This document shows positions 26,351 through 34,913 of a stretch of DNA of 64,000 nucleotides, piece after piece. Location: the NCBI RefSeq assembly GCF_900102695.1, contig NZ_FMVW01000006.1, positions 62,001 to 126,000 of the forward strand, written 5' to 3'. The notes beneath the pieces were generated by a model. The model saw only the letters and a program-made list of their open reading frames with translations. It was not told the DNA's origin and did no database searches. Position 1 is the stretch's first letter; each line of letters opens with the position of its first letter. Origin of the DNA: Afifella marina DSM 2698 (GTDB taxonomy: Bacteria > Pseudomonadota > Alphaproteobacteria > Rhizobiales > Afifellaceae). A program made the translations under genes and the position numbers.

Positions 26351-27372
26351 TGCACCGCCTCCTCCGCCCGCGAGACCTTTTCGGTCTGCCGCCAGCCTTC
26401 CGGAAAATGGCACGCTGCCTCAACGCCCTCGATCGACCGCAATGCCGGCGGCTCGGAGGCGCATTTCGGCTGCGCGATCGGGCAACGCGTATGGAAACGA
26501 CAGCCCGCAGGCGGATTGGCCGGCGACGGCACGTCGCCTTCGAGCAGGAAACCCCGTCTGGACCGTGCCACATCCGGGTCGGCGATCGGGCTCGCCTGCA
26601 GAAGGGCGCGCGTGTAGGGATGCTGTGGTCGGGTGAAAACCCTCTCCGTCGGGCCGCGCTCGACCACCTGCCCGAGATACATCACGGCGACGGATTCGCA
26701 GAGCGAACGCACGACACTGAGATCGTGGGTGATGAAAATCGAGGCGAGATCGAGCTCTTGCGTCAGCTTGCGGAACAACGTCAGGATCTGCGCCCGGATG
26801 GACACGTCGAGCGCGGACACCGCCTCGTCGGCGATGATGATCTTCGGCCGCGAGGCGATGGCCCGGGCAATGCAGATGCGCTGCCTCTGGCCACCGCTAA
26901 ACTGATGCGGATAGCGCCCGAGATAGGCTTCGGCAGGCGACAGCCCGACGGCGTTGAGAAGGCGGATGACTTCGGCTTTGAGCTCGGCACGCGGCACGAT
27001 CTTATGGATACGCAGGGGCTGCGCGATCGTTGAGAACACCGTTTTGCGCGGGTTCAGGGAATCGAACGGGTCCTGGAAGACCATCTGCACAGAGCGGCGG
27101 AAATTCTGGCGTTCCTGGGGACTGAAATTGCCGACATTCTGCCCGGCATAGATGATGTCGCCAGCGGTCGGTTCGGTGAGGCCGACGAGCGTGCGCGCGA
27201 TCGTCGACTTGCCGCAGCCGGATTCTCCCACGAGGGCAAGAAGCTCGCCTCGTTTCAATTCGAGGCTCACGCCGTCGACGGCCCGCACGGGCAGACTGCC
27301 GGCACTGAAAAGCCCACCGCTCGTCTCGTAATGAACCTTGAGCTCGTGGATGGTGAGGAGAGCGTTGGTCAT
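26347..27372 (-). CDS. Peptide/opine ABC transporter ATPase, OppF/DppF type
   Basis: A 341-residue ATPase. It has Walker [10 protein letters not shown] (residues 49-57), Q-loop [10 protein letters not shown], signature FSGGQRQR, Walker [13 protein letters not shown] and the switch His in ITHDLSVV. The C-terminal oligopeptide-transporter extension carries the cysteine pattern [15 protein letters not shown], shared with Opp/Dpp ATPases. It powers the second importer of the window together with the DppD-type ATPase encoded next upstream. The ATG at 27372 has GGAGGAGG upstream and overlaps the preceding stop (ATGA). Confidence 0.93.
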   Translation of the reverse strand: MTNALLTIHELKVHYETSGGLFSAGSLPVRAVDGVSLELKRGELLALVGESGCGKSTIARTLVGLTEPTAGDIIYAGQNVGNFSPQERQNFRRSVQMVFQDPFDSLNPRKTVFSTIAQPLRIHKIVPRAELKAEVIRLLNAVGLSPAEAYLGRYPHQFSGGQRQRICIARAIASRPKIIIADEAVSALDVSIRAQILTLFRKLTQELDLASIFITHDLSVVRSLCESVAVMYLGQVVERGPTERVFTRPQHPYTRALLQASPIADPDVARSRRGFLLEGDVPSPANPPAGCRFHTRCPIAQPKCASEPPALRSIEGVEAACHFPEGWRQTEKVSRAEEAVQ

Positions 27373-28343
27373 TGATGCGCCTCCTCCAGGTGGCAACGGA
27401 CCATGGCGCGGCCCTCTCCTGCCCGATCCAGGCCGGGCATTGCGGATGGACAGGGATCGAACACGCGCGGGCAGCGCGGATGGAAGCGACAGCCGGGCGG
27501 CGGCGCCAGAAGCTGCGGTGGCTGACCGTCGATGACGGCGAAATCCTCGCTCACCCGGTCCGGTCGCAACGACGATTGCAGGAGGGCCTGCGTGTAGGGA
27601 TGGCGCGGGTGCTGGAAGATCTCTCGGACGCCGGCGTCCTCCACGACCTGGCCGGCATACATCACGTAGACCCGGCTGCAATATTGCGCCACGAGGCCGA
27701 GATCGTGGGTGATGAGCAGGACCGCCGTGCCGAGTTCATGGCGGAGATTGTCGATCAGCTCCATGATCTGCGCCTGGATGGTCACGTCGAGCGCCGTCGT
27801 CGGCTCATCGCAAATGAGAAGCGACGGCCGGCATGCGACCGCGATCGCGATCAGAACGCGCTGGCGCATACCGCCGGAGAGCTGGTGGGGGTAATTGTGC
27901 ACGACGTTCTCAGCATCGGCGATGCGCACGCGCCGCAAGGCTTCAAGCGCCTGGGCATCCGCTTCGACCCGCCCTGCCCCGGTATGGAGCCTGACCGCTT
28001 CCGCGATCTGCTCGCCCACCTGTCTCAACGGATTGAGGAAGGTCAGCGGGTCCTGAAAGATCATGCCGATGGTGCCGCCACGGATCTGGCGCATGGCGCG
28101 TTCGGGCGCGGTCACCAGGTCTTTGCCCGCCACTCGGATCGAGCCGGAACGGAAGCGTGCATAAGGCGGCAGAAGGCGCATGATGGAGAGCGCGGTCATC
28201 GACTTGCCGCAGCCCGATTCACCCACGAGAGCAACCGCCTCTCCCTCGTCCACGCGGAGCGAGAGGTTTTCCACGGCACGAACCGTCCCGAGTTCGGTCT
28301 CCAGATGCATAGTCAAATCATCGATGCGAAGGACGTCGGTCAC
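27369..28343 (-). CDS. Peptide/opine ABC transporter ATPase, OppD/DppD type
   Basis: A 324-residue ATPase with Walker [10 protein letters not shown] (residues 41-49), signature LSGGMRQR, Walker [13 protein letters not shown] and THDLGLVAQ. The C-terminal extension has the Cys pattern [18 protein letters not shown] at 28343 is the preferred start. It follows GAGGTGAAG at good spacing, sits just after the permease stop, and gives the standard N-terminus ([13 protein letters not shown]). An ATG 48 bases upstream lies inside the permease gene. The product forms a heterodimer with the OppF-type ATPase at the cytoplasmic face of the importer. Confidence 0.92.
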   Translation of the reverse strand: MTDVLRIDDLTMHLETELGTVRAVENLSLRVDEGEAVALVGESGCGKSMTALSIMRLLPPYARFRSGSIRVAGKDLVTAPERAMRQIRGGTIGMIFQDPLTFLNPLRQVGEQIAEAVRLHTGAGRVEADAQALEALRRVRIADAENVVHNYPHQLSGGMRQRVLIAIAVACRPSLLICDEPTTALDVTIQAQIMELIDNLRHELGTAVLLITHDLGLVAQYCSRVYVMYAGQVVEDAGVREIFQHPRHPYTQALLQSSLRPDRVSEDFAVIDGQPPQLLAPPPGCRFHPRCPRVFDPCPSAMPGLDRAGEGRAMVRCHLEEAHQ

Positions 28344-28347
28344 GGCT

Positions 28348-29214
28348 TCACCTCGCTCGCGCACGGGGATTGAAAAGGTCATTGAGGCCATCGCCGACGA
28401 GATTGGCGGCGAGGACGGCGAAGAAGATCAGGCTTCCCGGCAGCGCCGTGGCCCACCAGGCCGTGCGCATGATTTCCTGCGATTGGTGCAGCATCAGACC
28501 GAGGCTGATGCGGTTCGGATCGCCGAGGCCGAGATAGCTCAGCCCCGCTTCCAGAAGCATCGCCTGGCCGACCTGGAGGGTGGCATTGACGATGACTGGG
28601 CCGAGCGCATTCGGAAGGATCTCGCCGAATATGATGCTCGCAGTGCTCGCCCCCGCAATACGGGCGGAGGAGACGTATTGCCGGTTCTTCAAGCTCATCA
28701 CTTCGGCACGGATGACGCGCGCGCTCTCCGGCCAGCTCAAGAGGCCGATGGCGATGACGATGTTGACGATGCTCGCCCCGAAGAAGGCGACGAGGAGGAT
28801 CGCCAGGAAGAAGCGCGGGATGACCTGGAAGATCTCCGTCATCCGCATCAGGACGTCGTCGACGAAAGCGCCGAAATAGCCCGAGATACAGCCGATCAGG
28901 ATGGCGATCGTGCTCGACATGGCGGCCGCAACGAAACCGACGAAGAGGGACACGCCGACACCGAGGCTCGCACGGCTGAAGATATCGCGCCCGAGTTCGT
29001 CCGTTCCGAAGATATGTGTGAGTGACGGCGGCGCCATCGTCTCGCCGACGCCGATGCTCAAGGGATCGTAGGGCGACAGAACCGGGCCGAGCACAGCCAG
29101 GAGCACGAGAAGAATGAGGACGGCCGTGCCGACTGCCGAAGCGCGGTTGCGGAAGAAAATGCGCAGGCCGCTCGGCTGGGAGGCAACGGTGAAGCTGGAT
29201 GTCTCGATCGTCAT
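28348..29214 (-). CDS. ABC transporter permease, DppC type
   Basis: A 288-residue permease. An N-terminal helix, ILLVLLAVLGPVLSPYDPLS, is followed by the typical FGTDELGRDIFSRASLGVGVS loop, and the ATPase-coupling EAA region lies near SARIAGASTASIIFGEILPNALGP. The C-terminal part carries GLSYLGLGDPNRISLGLMLH, a DppC hallmark. The ATG at 29214 follows GAGAGG; the frame also opens at GTG 29220. It forms the channel with the DppB-type protein encoded upstream. Confidence 0.92.
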   Translation of the reverse strand: MTIETSSFTVASQPSGLRIFFRNRASAVGTAVLILLVLLAVLGPVLSPYDPLSIGVGETMAPPSLTHIFGTDELGRDIFSRASLGVGVSLFVGFVAAAMSSTIAILIGCISGYFGAFVDDVLMRMTEIFQVIPRFFLAILLVAFFGASIVNIVIAIGLLSWPESARVIRAEVMSLKNRQYVSSARIAGASTASIIFGEILPNALGPVIVNATLQVGQAMLLEAGLSYLGLGDPNRISLGLMLHQSQEIMRTAWWATALPGSLIFFAVLAANLVGDGLNDLFNPRARAR

Positions 29215-29223
29215 CGCCACCTC

Positions 29224-30288
29224 TCAGCGGTAGAGAATGCGCGGATCAATGAGCGCATAGATGATGTCGGTGAGGACGTTCGCGATGATCACGAAGAGCG
29301 AGATCACGACGAAGAGGCCGAGAAGGAGCGGATAATCGCGGGCGTTGATCGCCTCGTACATGAGGCGTCCGAGACCCGGCCAGCCAAAGACCGTTTCCAC
29401 GAGAACGGAGCCGGCGAGCATGAAGCCGAAATTGTAGCCGATGACGGTGATGACCGGCAGGATGGCATTGGGCAGGGCGTGCACGAAAAGCACCCGCCTC
29501 TCCCCCGCGCCCTTGGACCGCGCGGTGGTGATGAAGTCCTGCACGAGCACGTCCATCATCTTGATGCGCGTCATGCGAAAGATGAGCGTCAGATGGTAGA
29601 TGCCATAGACGGTCGCCGGCAGCACCAGATGGTGGAGCACGGAGGCGATATAGCCCCAGCCGTGGCTCGGCGCACGAAGCGACACCATGCCCTGAACGGG
29701 GAACCAGGGCAGCTTGAGCGCGAAAACGAGAAGCACGAGCTGGCCGAGCCAGAAGACCGGCATGGAAAAGCCGGCAAGCGCGAAAATCGTCGCCGCATTG
29801 TCGGTCCATCCAAAAGGACGGCGCCCCGCGATAACGCCGAGACCGATCCCAAGCAGGCTACTGATAACGAGGGCCGTGCCCATCAGGAGGAACGTCGCCG
29901 GCACCCGCTCGAAGATGAGACCGGAGACGTCCTGACGGAAACGGAAGGAATAGCCGAGATCGAAGGTGGCGATCTTGGCGATATAAGAGAGAAATTGCTG
30001 CGGTAGCGGCTCGTCGAGACCGAATTCCTCGCGCACCTGAGCGATATATTCGGGCGTCGTCTCCATTTGACCGATCAGGGCATAGACGGGGTCACCCGGC
30101 GCCGCCTGGATCAGCGTGAAGTTGATGAGCACGATGACAACGATGATCGGCACCGCCTGCAGAAGGCGCCGCGCGACATAGCGGGCATAGCGAAAGCGAA
30201 TGCCGCGCTTGGCTCTCGCCTTCCCTGCCGCCGCGACATCTGTCGCGACGGCGTCGCCGCCATTTGCTTTGGAGGTGGCCTCGACCAT
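29224..30288 (-). CDS. ABC transporter permease, DppB type
   Basis: A 354-residue permease, somewhat longer than the family norm because of a charged, roughly 40-residue cytoplasmic N-terminus. The first helix follows (AVPIIVVIVLINFTLIQ), with APGDPVYALIGQ. Other hallmarks are EFGLDEPLPQQFLSYI, TFDLGYSFRFRQDVSGLI, the EAA loop near SKGAGERRVLFVHALPNAILP and VFGWPGLGRLMYEAINARDYP. The ATG at 30288 is 14 bp after the binding-protein stop, but its Shine-Dalgarno is weak, so it may be translated by coupling. It pairs with the DppC-type protein encoded at 28348. Confidence 0.91.
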   Translation of the reverse strand: MVEATSKANGGDAVATDVAAAGKARAKRGIRFRYARYVARRLLQAVPIIVVIVLINFTLIQAAPGDPVYALIGQMETTPEYIAQVREEFGLDEPLPQQFLSYIAKIATFDLGYSFRFRQDVSGLIFERVPATFLLMGTALVISSLLGIGLGVIAGRRPFGWTDNAATIFALAGFSMPVFWLGQLVLLVFALKLPWFPVQGMVSLRAPSHGWGYIASVLHHLVLPATVYGIYHLTLIFRMTRIKMMDVLVQDFITTARSKGAGERRVLFVHALPNAILPVITVIGYNFGFMLAGSVLVETVFGWPGLGRLMYEAINARDYPLLLGLFVVISLFVIIANVLTDIIYALIDPRILYR

Positions 30289-30302
30289 GATCCGCCCGCG
30301 CC

Positions 30303-31895
30303 TCAATCCTTGAACCAGGCGTTATGCCGGCTCTGGAAGTAACCGTAGGGACCGGTCACCGCGTCCATCAGCCGGGCGTTGGCGAGATGCCCGTCGGGGA
30401 ATTCGAAGACGGGGATCGCGGGTAGGTCCTGCATCAGGATCTTCTGCGCCTCGTCCCAATTCTCCTTGCGCTTCTCCTCGTTCACCTCCGAGGCGTCCTC
30501 GTCGAAGATCTTGTCGAGCTCCGGGTTCGAGTAGCCCATGGCATTGGTGAAAGGGGAATGGTTGATCTGCTTGGTGTGATAGCGGGTCACCACGCTGATC
30601 GCGGGATCGGGGCCGGTGCTGTAAAGCTGCATCGCCGTATCGAAGTCCCACTGATCGAAGACCTTCTCGATGAAGGTCGGCCGGTCGTAGGTCTTCACAT
30701 CCGCAGTGACGCCCACGTCGCGCAGCTGATCCCGGATGATCTCCGCCGATTTGCCGTCATAGGGGCGTCCCGCAGCCCAGAGGATGTTGATGGTGAAACG
30801 GATGCCGTTGTCGCCGCGCGGATAACCCGCTTCGTCGAGGAGCTCGTTCGCCTTTTCGACATCGCGGTCGTAGACATCGTAGCTGCCGTTGAAGGCCCAT
30901 TTCAGATTGCTGTTGAGGAAGCTGTGGGCAGGCCGGCCGGCTCCGAAGAGCGCCTTGTCGGAGATCTCGTTGACATCGATCGCGTAGGAGAGCGCTTGCC
31001 GCACTTCGTTTTTGGCGAGAGGCCCTTTGCGGACGTTGAGAAGCCACATGCCCTGCACGGCGATGGCATCCGCGCCGGTCAGCAGCTTGAAGCGCGGATC
31101 CTTGGCAAGCCGCGCGACCTCGTTGTGGGGCACCGCCGTGTAGTCGATGAAGTCGACCTCGCCCCGCTCGAAAGCAAGAATGCGGGTGTTCGGATCCGGA
31201 ATGAACTGGAAGATGAGCCGATCGAGATACGGCTTTCCTTCCATGAAGTAATCATCGTTGCGCTCAAGAACGACATGGCTTCCCTTCGACCATTCCACGA
31301 ACTTGAAAGCGCCGCTGCCGATCGGGTGCTCGTTGGCCGGATTGGTCATCGGATCGGAGCCCTCGTAGATATGTTTCGGGAGGATTTCCGCGCCGCTCCG
31401 CAGCTGATAGGCAAGAAGGGTGAGAAGCGGCGGAAATGGCTTCTTCAGCTTCATGACGAAGGTGTGCTCGTCTTCCGCCGTCGCCGATTCCACGTTCGGC
31501 CACCAGGAGCCGCGGCTTGGATGGTACTTCGCGACGACGTCGTTGAAGGTGAAGGCCACATCCTCTGCCGTCACCGGCACGCCGTCGTGAAAACGGGCAT
31601 TCGGATCGAGATGGAAGGTGTAGGTGAGACCGTCTTTAGAGATCTCCCAGGAACGGGCGAGTTCGGGCACCGGCTCGAAATCTTCGTTGAGCCCAACGAG
31701 GCCGCTAAAGATGTTGGCGGCAATGCTGTGGCCACCGGTATCGGTATGCAGAAAGCCGACGAGCGCACTCGGCTCGCCGCTCAAGGCGATCACCATGGTG
31801 CCGCCGCGCTGTTGTGCAGCCACCGGCGGCGTTGCCACCATCAGAGCTGCGCAGAATGCACCGGCAGCGAAGGCCAGCATCCTCATCCATTGCAT
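30303..31895 (-). CDS. Periplasmic substrate-binding protein (SBP family 5), Sec signal
   Basis: A 530-residue solute-binding protein. It has a Sec signal peptide: MQWMRM, a hydrophobic alanine-rich core, and probable cleavage after PPVAA. The mature protein starts with the family pattern GGTMVIALSGEPSAL and contains WEISKDGLTYTFHLDPNARFHDG, PIGSGAFKFVEWSKG, RDVEKANELLDEAGYPRG and the C-terminal ILMQDLPAIPVFE. AAAGGGGAA precedes the ATG at 31895. It would capture an opine-, peptide- or nickel-like ligand and feed the importer encoded downstream. Its place directly after the three dehydrogenase genes suggests that the imported compound is that enzyme's substrate. Confidence 0.92.
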   Translation of the reverse strand: MQWMRMLAFAAGAFCAALMVATPPVAAQQRGGTMVIALSGEPSALVGFLHTDTGGHSIAANIFSGLVGLNEDFEPVPELARSWEISKDGLTYTFHLDPNARFHDGVPVTAEDVAFTFNDVVAKYHPSRGSWWPNVESATAEDEHTFVMKLKKPFPPLLTLLAYQLRSGAEILPKHIYEGSDPMTNPANEHPIGSGAFKFVEWSKGSHVVLERNDDYFMEGKPYLDRLIFQFIPDPNTRILAFERGEVDFIDYTAVPHNEVARLAKDPRFKLLTGADAIAVQGMWLLNVRKGPLAKNEVRQALSYAIDVNEISDKALFGAGRPAHSFLNSNLKWAFNGSYDVYDRDVEKANELLDEAGYPRGDNGIRFTINILWAAGRPYDGKSAEIIRDQLRDVGVTADVKTYDRPTFIEKVFDQWDFDTAMQLYSTGPDPAISVVTRYHTKQINHSPFTNAMGYSNPELDKIFDEDASEVNEEKRKENWDEAQKILMQDLPAIPVFEFPDGHLANARLMDAVTGPYGYFQSRHNAWFKD

Positions 31896-31930
31896 CGATC
31901 GTTCCCCTTTTTCTTGCTCGTGAGGAGATC

Positions 31931-33103
31931 TCACCGGGCGCTCCCCGAAGAAGGCGCTACAGGTGAGGTTTTCGCGGGTTCGTTGTCCGCGAACCTTTCG
32001 ATCGAGAAAGGCTCGATCGGGACGCTCGTGTCGCCGGTCGCGGCGAGATCTGCGAGGACGGATCCGACGCCTGGACCGAGCTGAAAACCATGACCGCTGA
32101 AGCCGAAAGCGTGCAGAAGACCCGGGGTCTTAGCGCTCCAGCCGAGCGCGGGCAGCTTGTCCGGCAGATAGCCTTCGACGCCGCTCCAGGTGCGCACCAC
32201 CTGCACGCCAGCCATAGAAGGAAGAAACCTGACGAGCGAACGGAGCTGTGTGAGGAGATGTGCGGGACGCGGCCGTGGCCTCGGATCGGCGAGATCGACC
32301 GCAACATGCACGCCGCCTCCGAAGACGACGCTGCCGCGCTTCACCTGGCGCATGTAGAAACTGGAATCGCCCGTCCCGAGCACGGGCTGGACGAAGTAGG
32401 GAAGCGATTCCGTCACGCCCATCTGCGGGCCGCGGGCTTCCATCGGGACGGATTCGCCAAAGGAGGCCGCGAAGCGATTGCTCCATGCCCCGGCGCTGTT
32501 GATGAGGATCGGGGCGCGCAGAATGCGGCCGTCCGCCGTCTCGATGATGAAACCATCACTTTGGCGCGTGGCGCCGATCACTTCGCATTGCTCGAGGACA
32601 TGCGCGCCCGCCCGCCGTGCCGCCCGCCCGAATGCGGGTGCAGCGAGCCGTGGATTGGCGTGTCCGTCCTCTGGCGAGAACGAGGCGCCGACGGCACCGG
32701 GCCCGAGAAACGGATAGTCCGCACGCAGCCGGTTCACACCGACGAGCGTCAGCGACAGGCCCCAGTGCCGGGCTTCGGCGTTATAGGCCTCAAGGGCTGC
32801 AAGCGAATCCTCGTCGAAGGCGATTTTCAGATGCCCAGTCGGCAGGAATTCGCAATCCTCGCCGATCAGTGCCGGCAGCCTGCCCCAGATGTCGCGGGCA
32901 TGGTGGGCGAGCGGCAATTGGATGAAGGGTCGCCCCTGGCGCCGCACATTGCCGAAATTGACGCCACTCGCCTGCGCACCGATGCGCCCGCGTTCGACGA
33001 GCGCGACGGAGAATTTGTAACGCGTCGCCAGAAAGAAGGCTGCGGAGGCGCCCATCAGCCCGCCGCCGACGATGACGACATCGTATTTCGTCGCATCCGT
33101 CAT
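31931..33103 (-). CDS. FAD-dependent oxidoreductase, catalytic (beta-like) subunit of a three-component amine/opine dehydrogenase
   Basis: A 390-residue DAO-family flavoprotein like sarcosine oxidase beta, HcnC, or opine oxidase subunit B. The FAD motif is VVIVGGGLMGASAAFFLA (glycines 13, 15 and 18), and the C-terminal FAD segment is AFGFSGHGFQLGPGVGSVLADL. It probably carries the substrate site and oxidises a secondary amine such as an N-substituted amino acid. Its start overlaps the upstream subunit gene by four bases (ATGA), and that gene in turn overlaps the small ferredoxin-like subunit gene. The three products are therefore made together and likely form one complex. The gene order (2Fe-2S, FAD/BFD, FAD) matches Hcn/opine/hydroxyproline-type dehydrogenases. 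Confidence 0.86.
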   Translation of the reverse strand: MTDATKYDVVIVGGGLMGASAAFFLATRYKFSVALVERGRIGAQASGVNFGNVRRQGRPFIQLPLAHHARDIWGRLPALIGEDCEFLPTGHLKIAFDEDSLAALEAYNAEARHWGLSLTLVGVNRLRADYPFLGPGAVGASFSPEDGHANPRLAAPAFGRAARRAGAHVLEQCEVIGATRQSDGFIIETADGRILRAPILINSAGAWSNRFAASFGESVPMEARGPQMGVTESLPYFVQPVLGTGDSSFYMRQVKRGSVVFGGGVHVAVDLADPRPRPRPAHLLTQLRSLVRFLPSMAGVQVVRTWSGVEGYLPDKLPALGWSAKTPGLLHAFGFSGHGFQLGPGVGSVLADLAATGDTSVPIEPFSIERFADNEPAKTSPVAPSSGSAR

Positions 33104-34476
33104 TCGCCCGCCTCCGTCTGGAGGGCGGTGGGCAGCGGCTTCACCGGCGCCTGACCCCGCAAGCGCCCGACCGCAGCGAGTTCGACACCGAGCGTTTGCG
33201 CCGCAATACGCGCGGCCGAAGCACCGCACATGCGCCCCTGACAACGGCCCATGCCAACACGGCAGAACGCCTTCGCACGATTGACCTCACCAGCGCCCTT
33301 GTCCCGCAAGGTAGCGCGGAACGTGCCGACCGAGACTTCCTCGCAGCGGCACAGCAGCGTCGTGTCGGCAATGTTCTCGTAGAGATGCTCGGGAAACGGA
33401 AAGGCGTCACGCAGCGCCGCCGCGAAAGCCGAACCTCGCCGCATGGCCTGGAGAGCCTGATTGCGCACGGCCGCATCGAATGGCATGCCCTGATCCTGGA
33501 GGCATGCCAGCGCGGCAAGCGCACCGGTCGCTTCCGCCGTATCGGCTCCGCGCACCGAGGCGCCGTCTCCGGCGAGATAGACACCATCCACCGAAGAGCG
33601 ACCCATCTCGTCTTGGCGCGGCAACCATTGCCCGGCGCGGGCATCGAAAGCGAAATCGCAGCCGAGAAGATCGGCAAGCTGCGTCTCCGACTGCACATGA
33701 TAGCCGGTCGCGATCGCGTCACAGGCGAAAGTCCGCTCCCGCCCCGCGCGATCGCGCAAAACGAGGCGGGCGACACGACCCTCGCCTTCTGCGCGCAGGG
33801 GAGAAACGTCATGCAGCATGGGAACGCCATGCGCCGCCAGCCAGGCGAAATAGTAGAGCCCCTTCGCGGTGTTGGCGGGGTTTGCGGCCATTCTCGGCAG
33901 ACCGGCAAGCTCGCGCGAGAGCGGCGTCGTATCAAAGATACCGGCAAGGTTCCCGCCGGCGCGGCGATACTGGTAGGCGACGAGATAGAGGAGCGGCCCG
34001 GAACCGACGAGGGCGACGTTCCTCCCGATCAGGCACGCCTGGTATTTGAGAGCGATCTGGGCGCCGCCTAAGGTATAGACGCCGGGCATTGTCCAACCCT
34101 CGAAGGGGACAATGCGGTCGACGGCGCCGGTGGCGAGGATGAGGGCGTCGAAGCCGATGACATCTTGGCGGCCGTCGCGGTCAGCGAGGTGGAGATTATG
34201 CCCCTCGGTGCCCCAAACCATCGTCCCTGGCCGATAGTCGACCTTGTCTTGAAGGCGGTCGAAGGCGTCATGAAGACGGGCCGCTTTGCCGGCCTCGAAT
34301 CCGTAGAGCTTTTTCAGGGAGCGGCCGAAACCCGGCGGCTGGCGGCGATAGATCTGGCCGCCGCTCCTCGGCGCTTCGTCGACGACCACCGGCTTCAAGC
34401 CGGCGGCGACCAGCGTTTCCGCAGCCCGCGTTCCGGCCGGCCCCGCACCAATGATGACGACCCGAGACGAGCTCAT
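33100..34476 (-). CDS. NAD(P)/FAD-dependent oxidoreductase with BFD-like [2Fe-2S] domain (alpha-like subunit)
   Basis: A 458-residue protein with a glutathione-reductase-like FAD domain (VVIIGAGPAGTRAAETLVAAG, then DEAPRSGGQIYRRQP). A second nucleotide-binding segment is LIGRNVALVGSGPLLYLVAYQY, and GVYLAGDGASV closes the FAD site. The C-terminal BFD-like domain has Cys376-x-Cys378 (LLCRCEEVSVG) and Cys412-x4-Cys417 (GRCQGRMCG), the expected four [2Fe-2S] ligands. It matches HcnB, opine oxidase subunit A and the alpha-like part of heteromeric D-hydroxyproline dehydrogenases. It probably passes electrons from the DAO-type subunit through its flavin and iron-sulfur cluster. It overlaps both neighbouring subunit genes by ATGA. 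Confidence 0.87.
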   Translation of the reverse strand: MSSSRVVIIGAGPAGTRAAETLVAAGLKPVVVDEAPRSGGQIYRRQPPGFGRSLKKLYGFEAGKAARLHDAFDRLQDKVDYRPGTMVWGTEGHNLHLADRDGRQDVIGFDALILATGAVDRIVPFEGWTMPGVYTLGGAQIALKYQACLIGRNVALVGSGPLLYLVAYQYRRAGGNLAGIFDTTPLSRELAGLPRMAANPANTAKGLYYFAWLAAHGVPMLHDVSPLRAEGEGRVARLVLRDRAGRERTFACDAIATGYHVQSETQLADLLGCDFAFDARAGQWLPRQDEMGRSSVDGVYLAGDGASVRGADTAEATGALAALACLQDQGMPFDAAVRNQALQAMRRGSAFAAALRDAFPFPEHLYENIADTTLLCRCEEVSVGTFRATLRDKGAGEVNRAKAFCRVGMGRCQGRMCGASAARIAAQTLGVELAAVGRLRGQAPVKPLPTALQTEAGE

Positions 34477-34784
34477 TCTGGACGCGCTCCGTTGAATGGC
34501 GAACGCGTCCGCAACCGCATATCCGGTTCGATCATCGTGGAGCAGGCACGGACTCTTTTGCCGTCTTCAGTCCAAATCCAGCAATCCTGACAGGCCCCCA
34601 TCAGGCAGAAACCCGCTCGCGGTTGCTCCAGGATCTCGCTCAGACGCACTTCATGGTCATGGGTCAGGAGAGCCGTCAGCACCGTGTCCCCAGACAGCGC
34701 CGTCGCTGGACGCCCATTCACAAAGAAAGGCACGATCTCGCGATCTTGTTCGGCGACACGAAGAAAGAGCGACTGTTCGTCCAT
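34473..34784 (-). CDS. [2Fe-2S] ferredoxin-like small subunit of the dehydrogenase
   Basis: A 103-residue protein with the plant-type ferredoxin ligand pattern Cys60-x4-Cys65-x2-Cys68 (GFCLMGACQDC) and a fourth Cys at 81 (RVRACST). The segment FFVNGRPATALSGDTVLTALLTHD is typical of HcnA and the small subunits of opine or hydroxyproline dehydrogenases. It would shuttle electrons within the three-component complex. ATG 34784 is preferred; an in-frame TTG nine bases upstream is possible. No strong Shine-Dalgarno is seen for either. It is the first gene of the long minus-strand run and faces the LysR gene across a 129-bp intergenic region. Confidence 0.85.
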   Translation of the reverse strand: MDEQSLFLRVAEQDREIVPFFVNGRPATALSGDTVLTALLTHDHEVRLSEILEQPRAGFCLMGACQDCWIWTEDGKRVRACSTMIEPDMRLRTRSPFNGARPE

Positions 34785-34866
34785 GACATGCAAAACCGCT
34801 GCGTCTCGTTGTCGCGATTGAAGAGCGAGATACAGAGGAGATCAAATTCCGATGTGTCGACAAACA

Positions 34867-34881
34867 ATAGCCCGAGGCTAT
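34867..34881. promoter_or_regulatory. Candidate LysR-type operator (T-N11-A dyad)
   Basis: In the 129-bp gap between the ferredoxin-like gene and the divergent LysR gene stands the perfect dyad ATAGCC-CGA-GGCTAT. It contains the LysR-family core T-N11-A and has the same layout as ATA-N9-TAT sites bound by this family. It lies 33 bp upstream of the lysR ATG, where an autoregulatory and divergent-activation site would be expected. That the neighbouring regulator binds it is inferred. Confidence 0.6.
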
Positions 34882-34913
34882 AGGCTGACTGAATAAAGCC
34901 CTCCTGGAGACCC

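Noticed and set aside
30558-32084. 508-codon open frame on the plus strand, antisense to the second substrate-binding protein
   Set aside because: Composition is atypical and no domain is visible, while the opposite strand encodes a full SBP.
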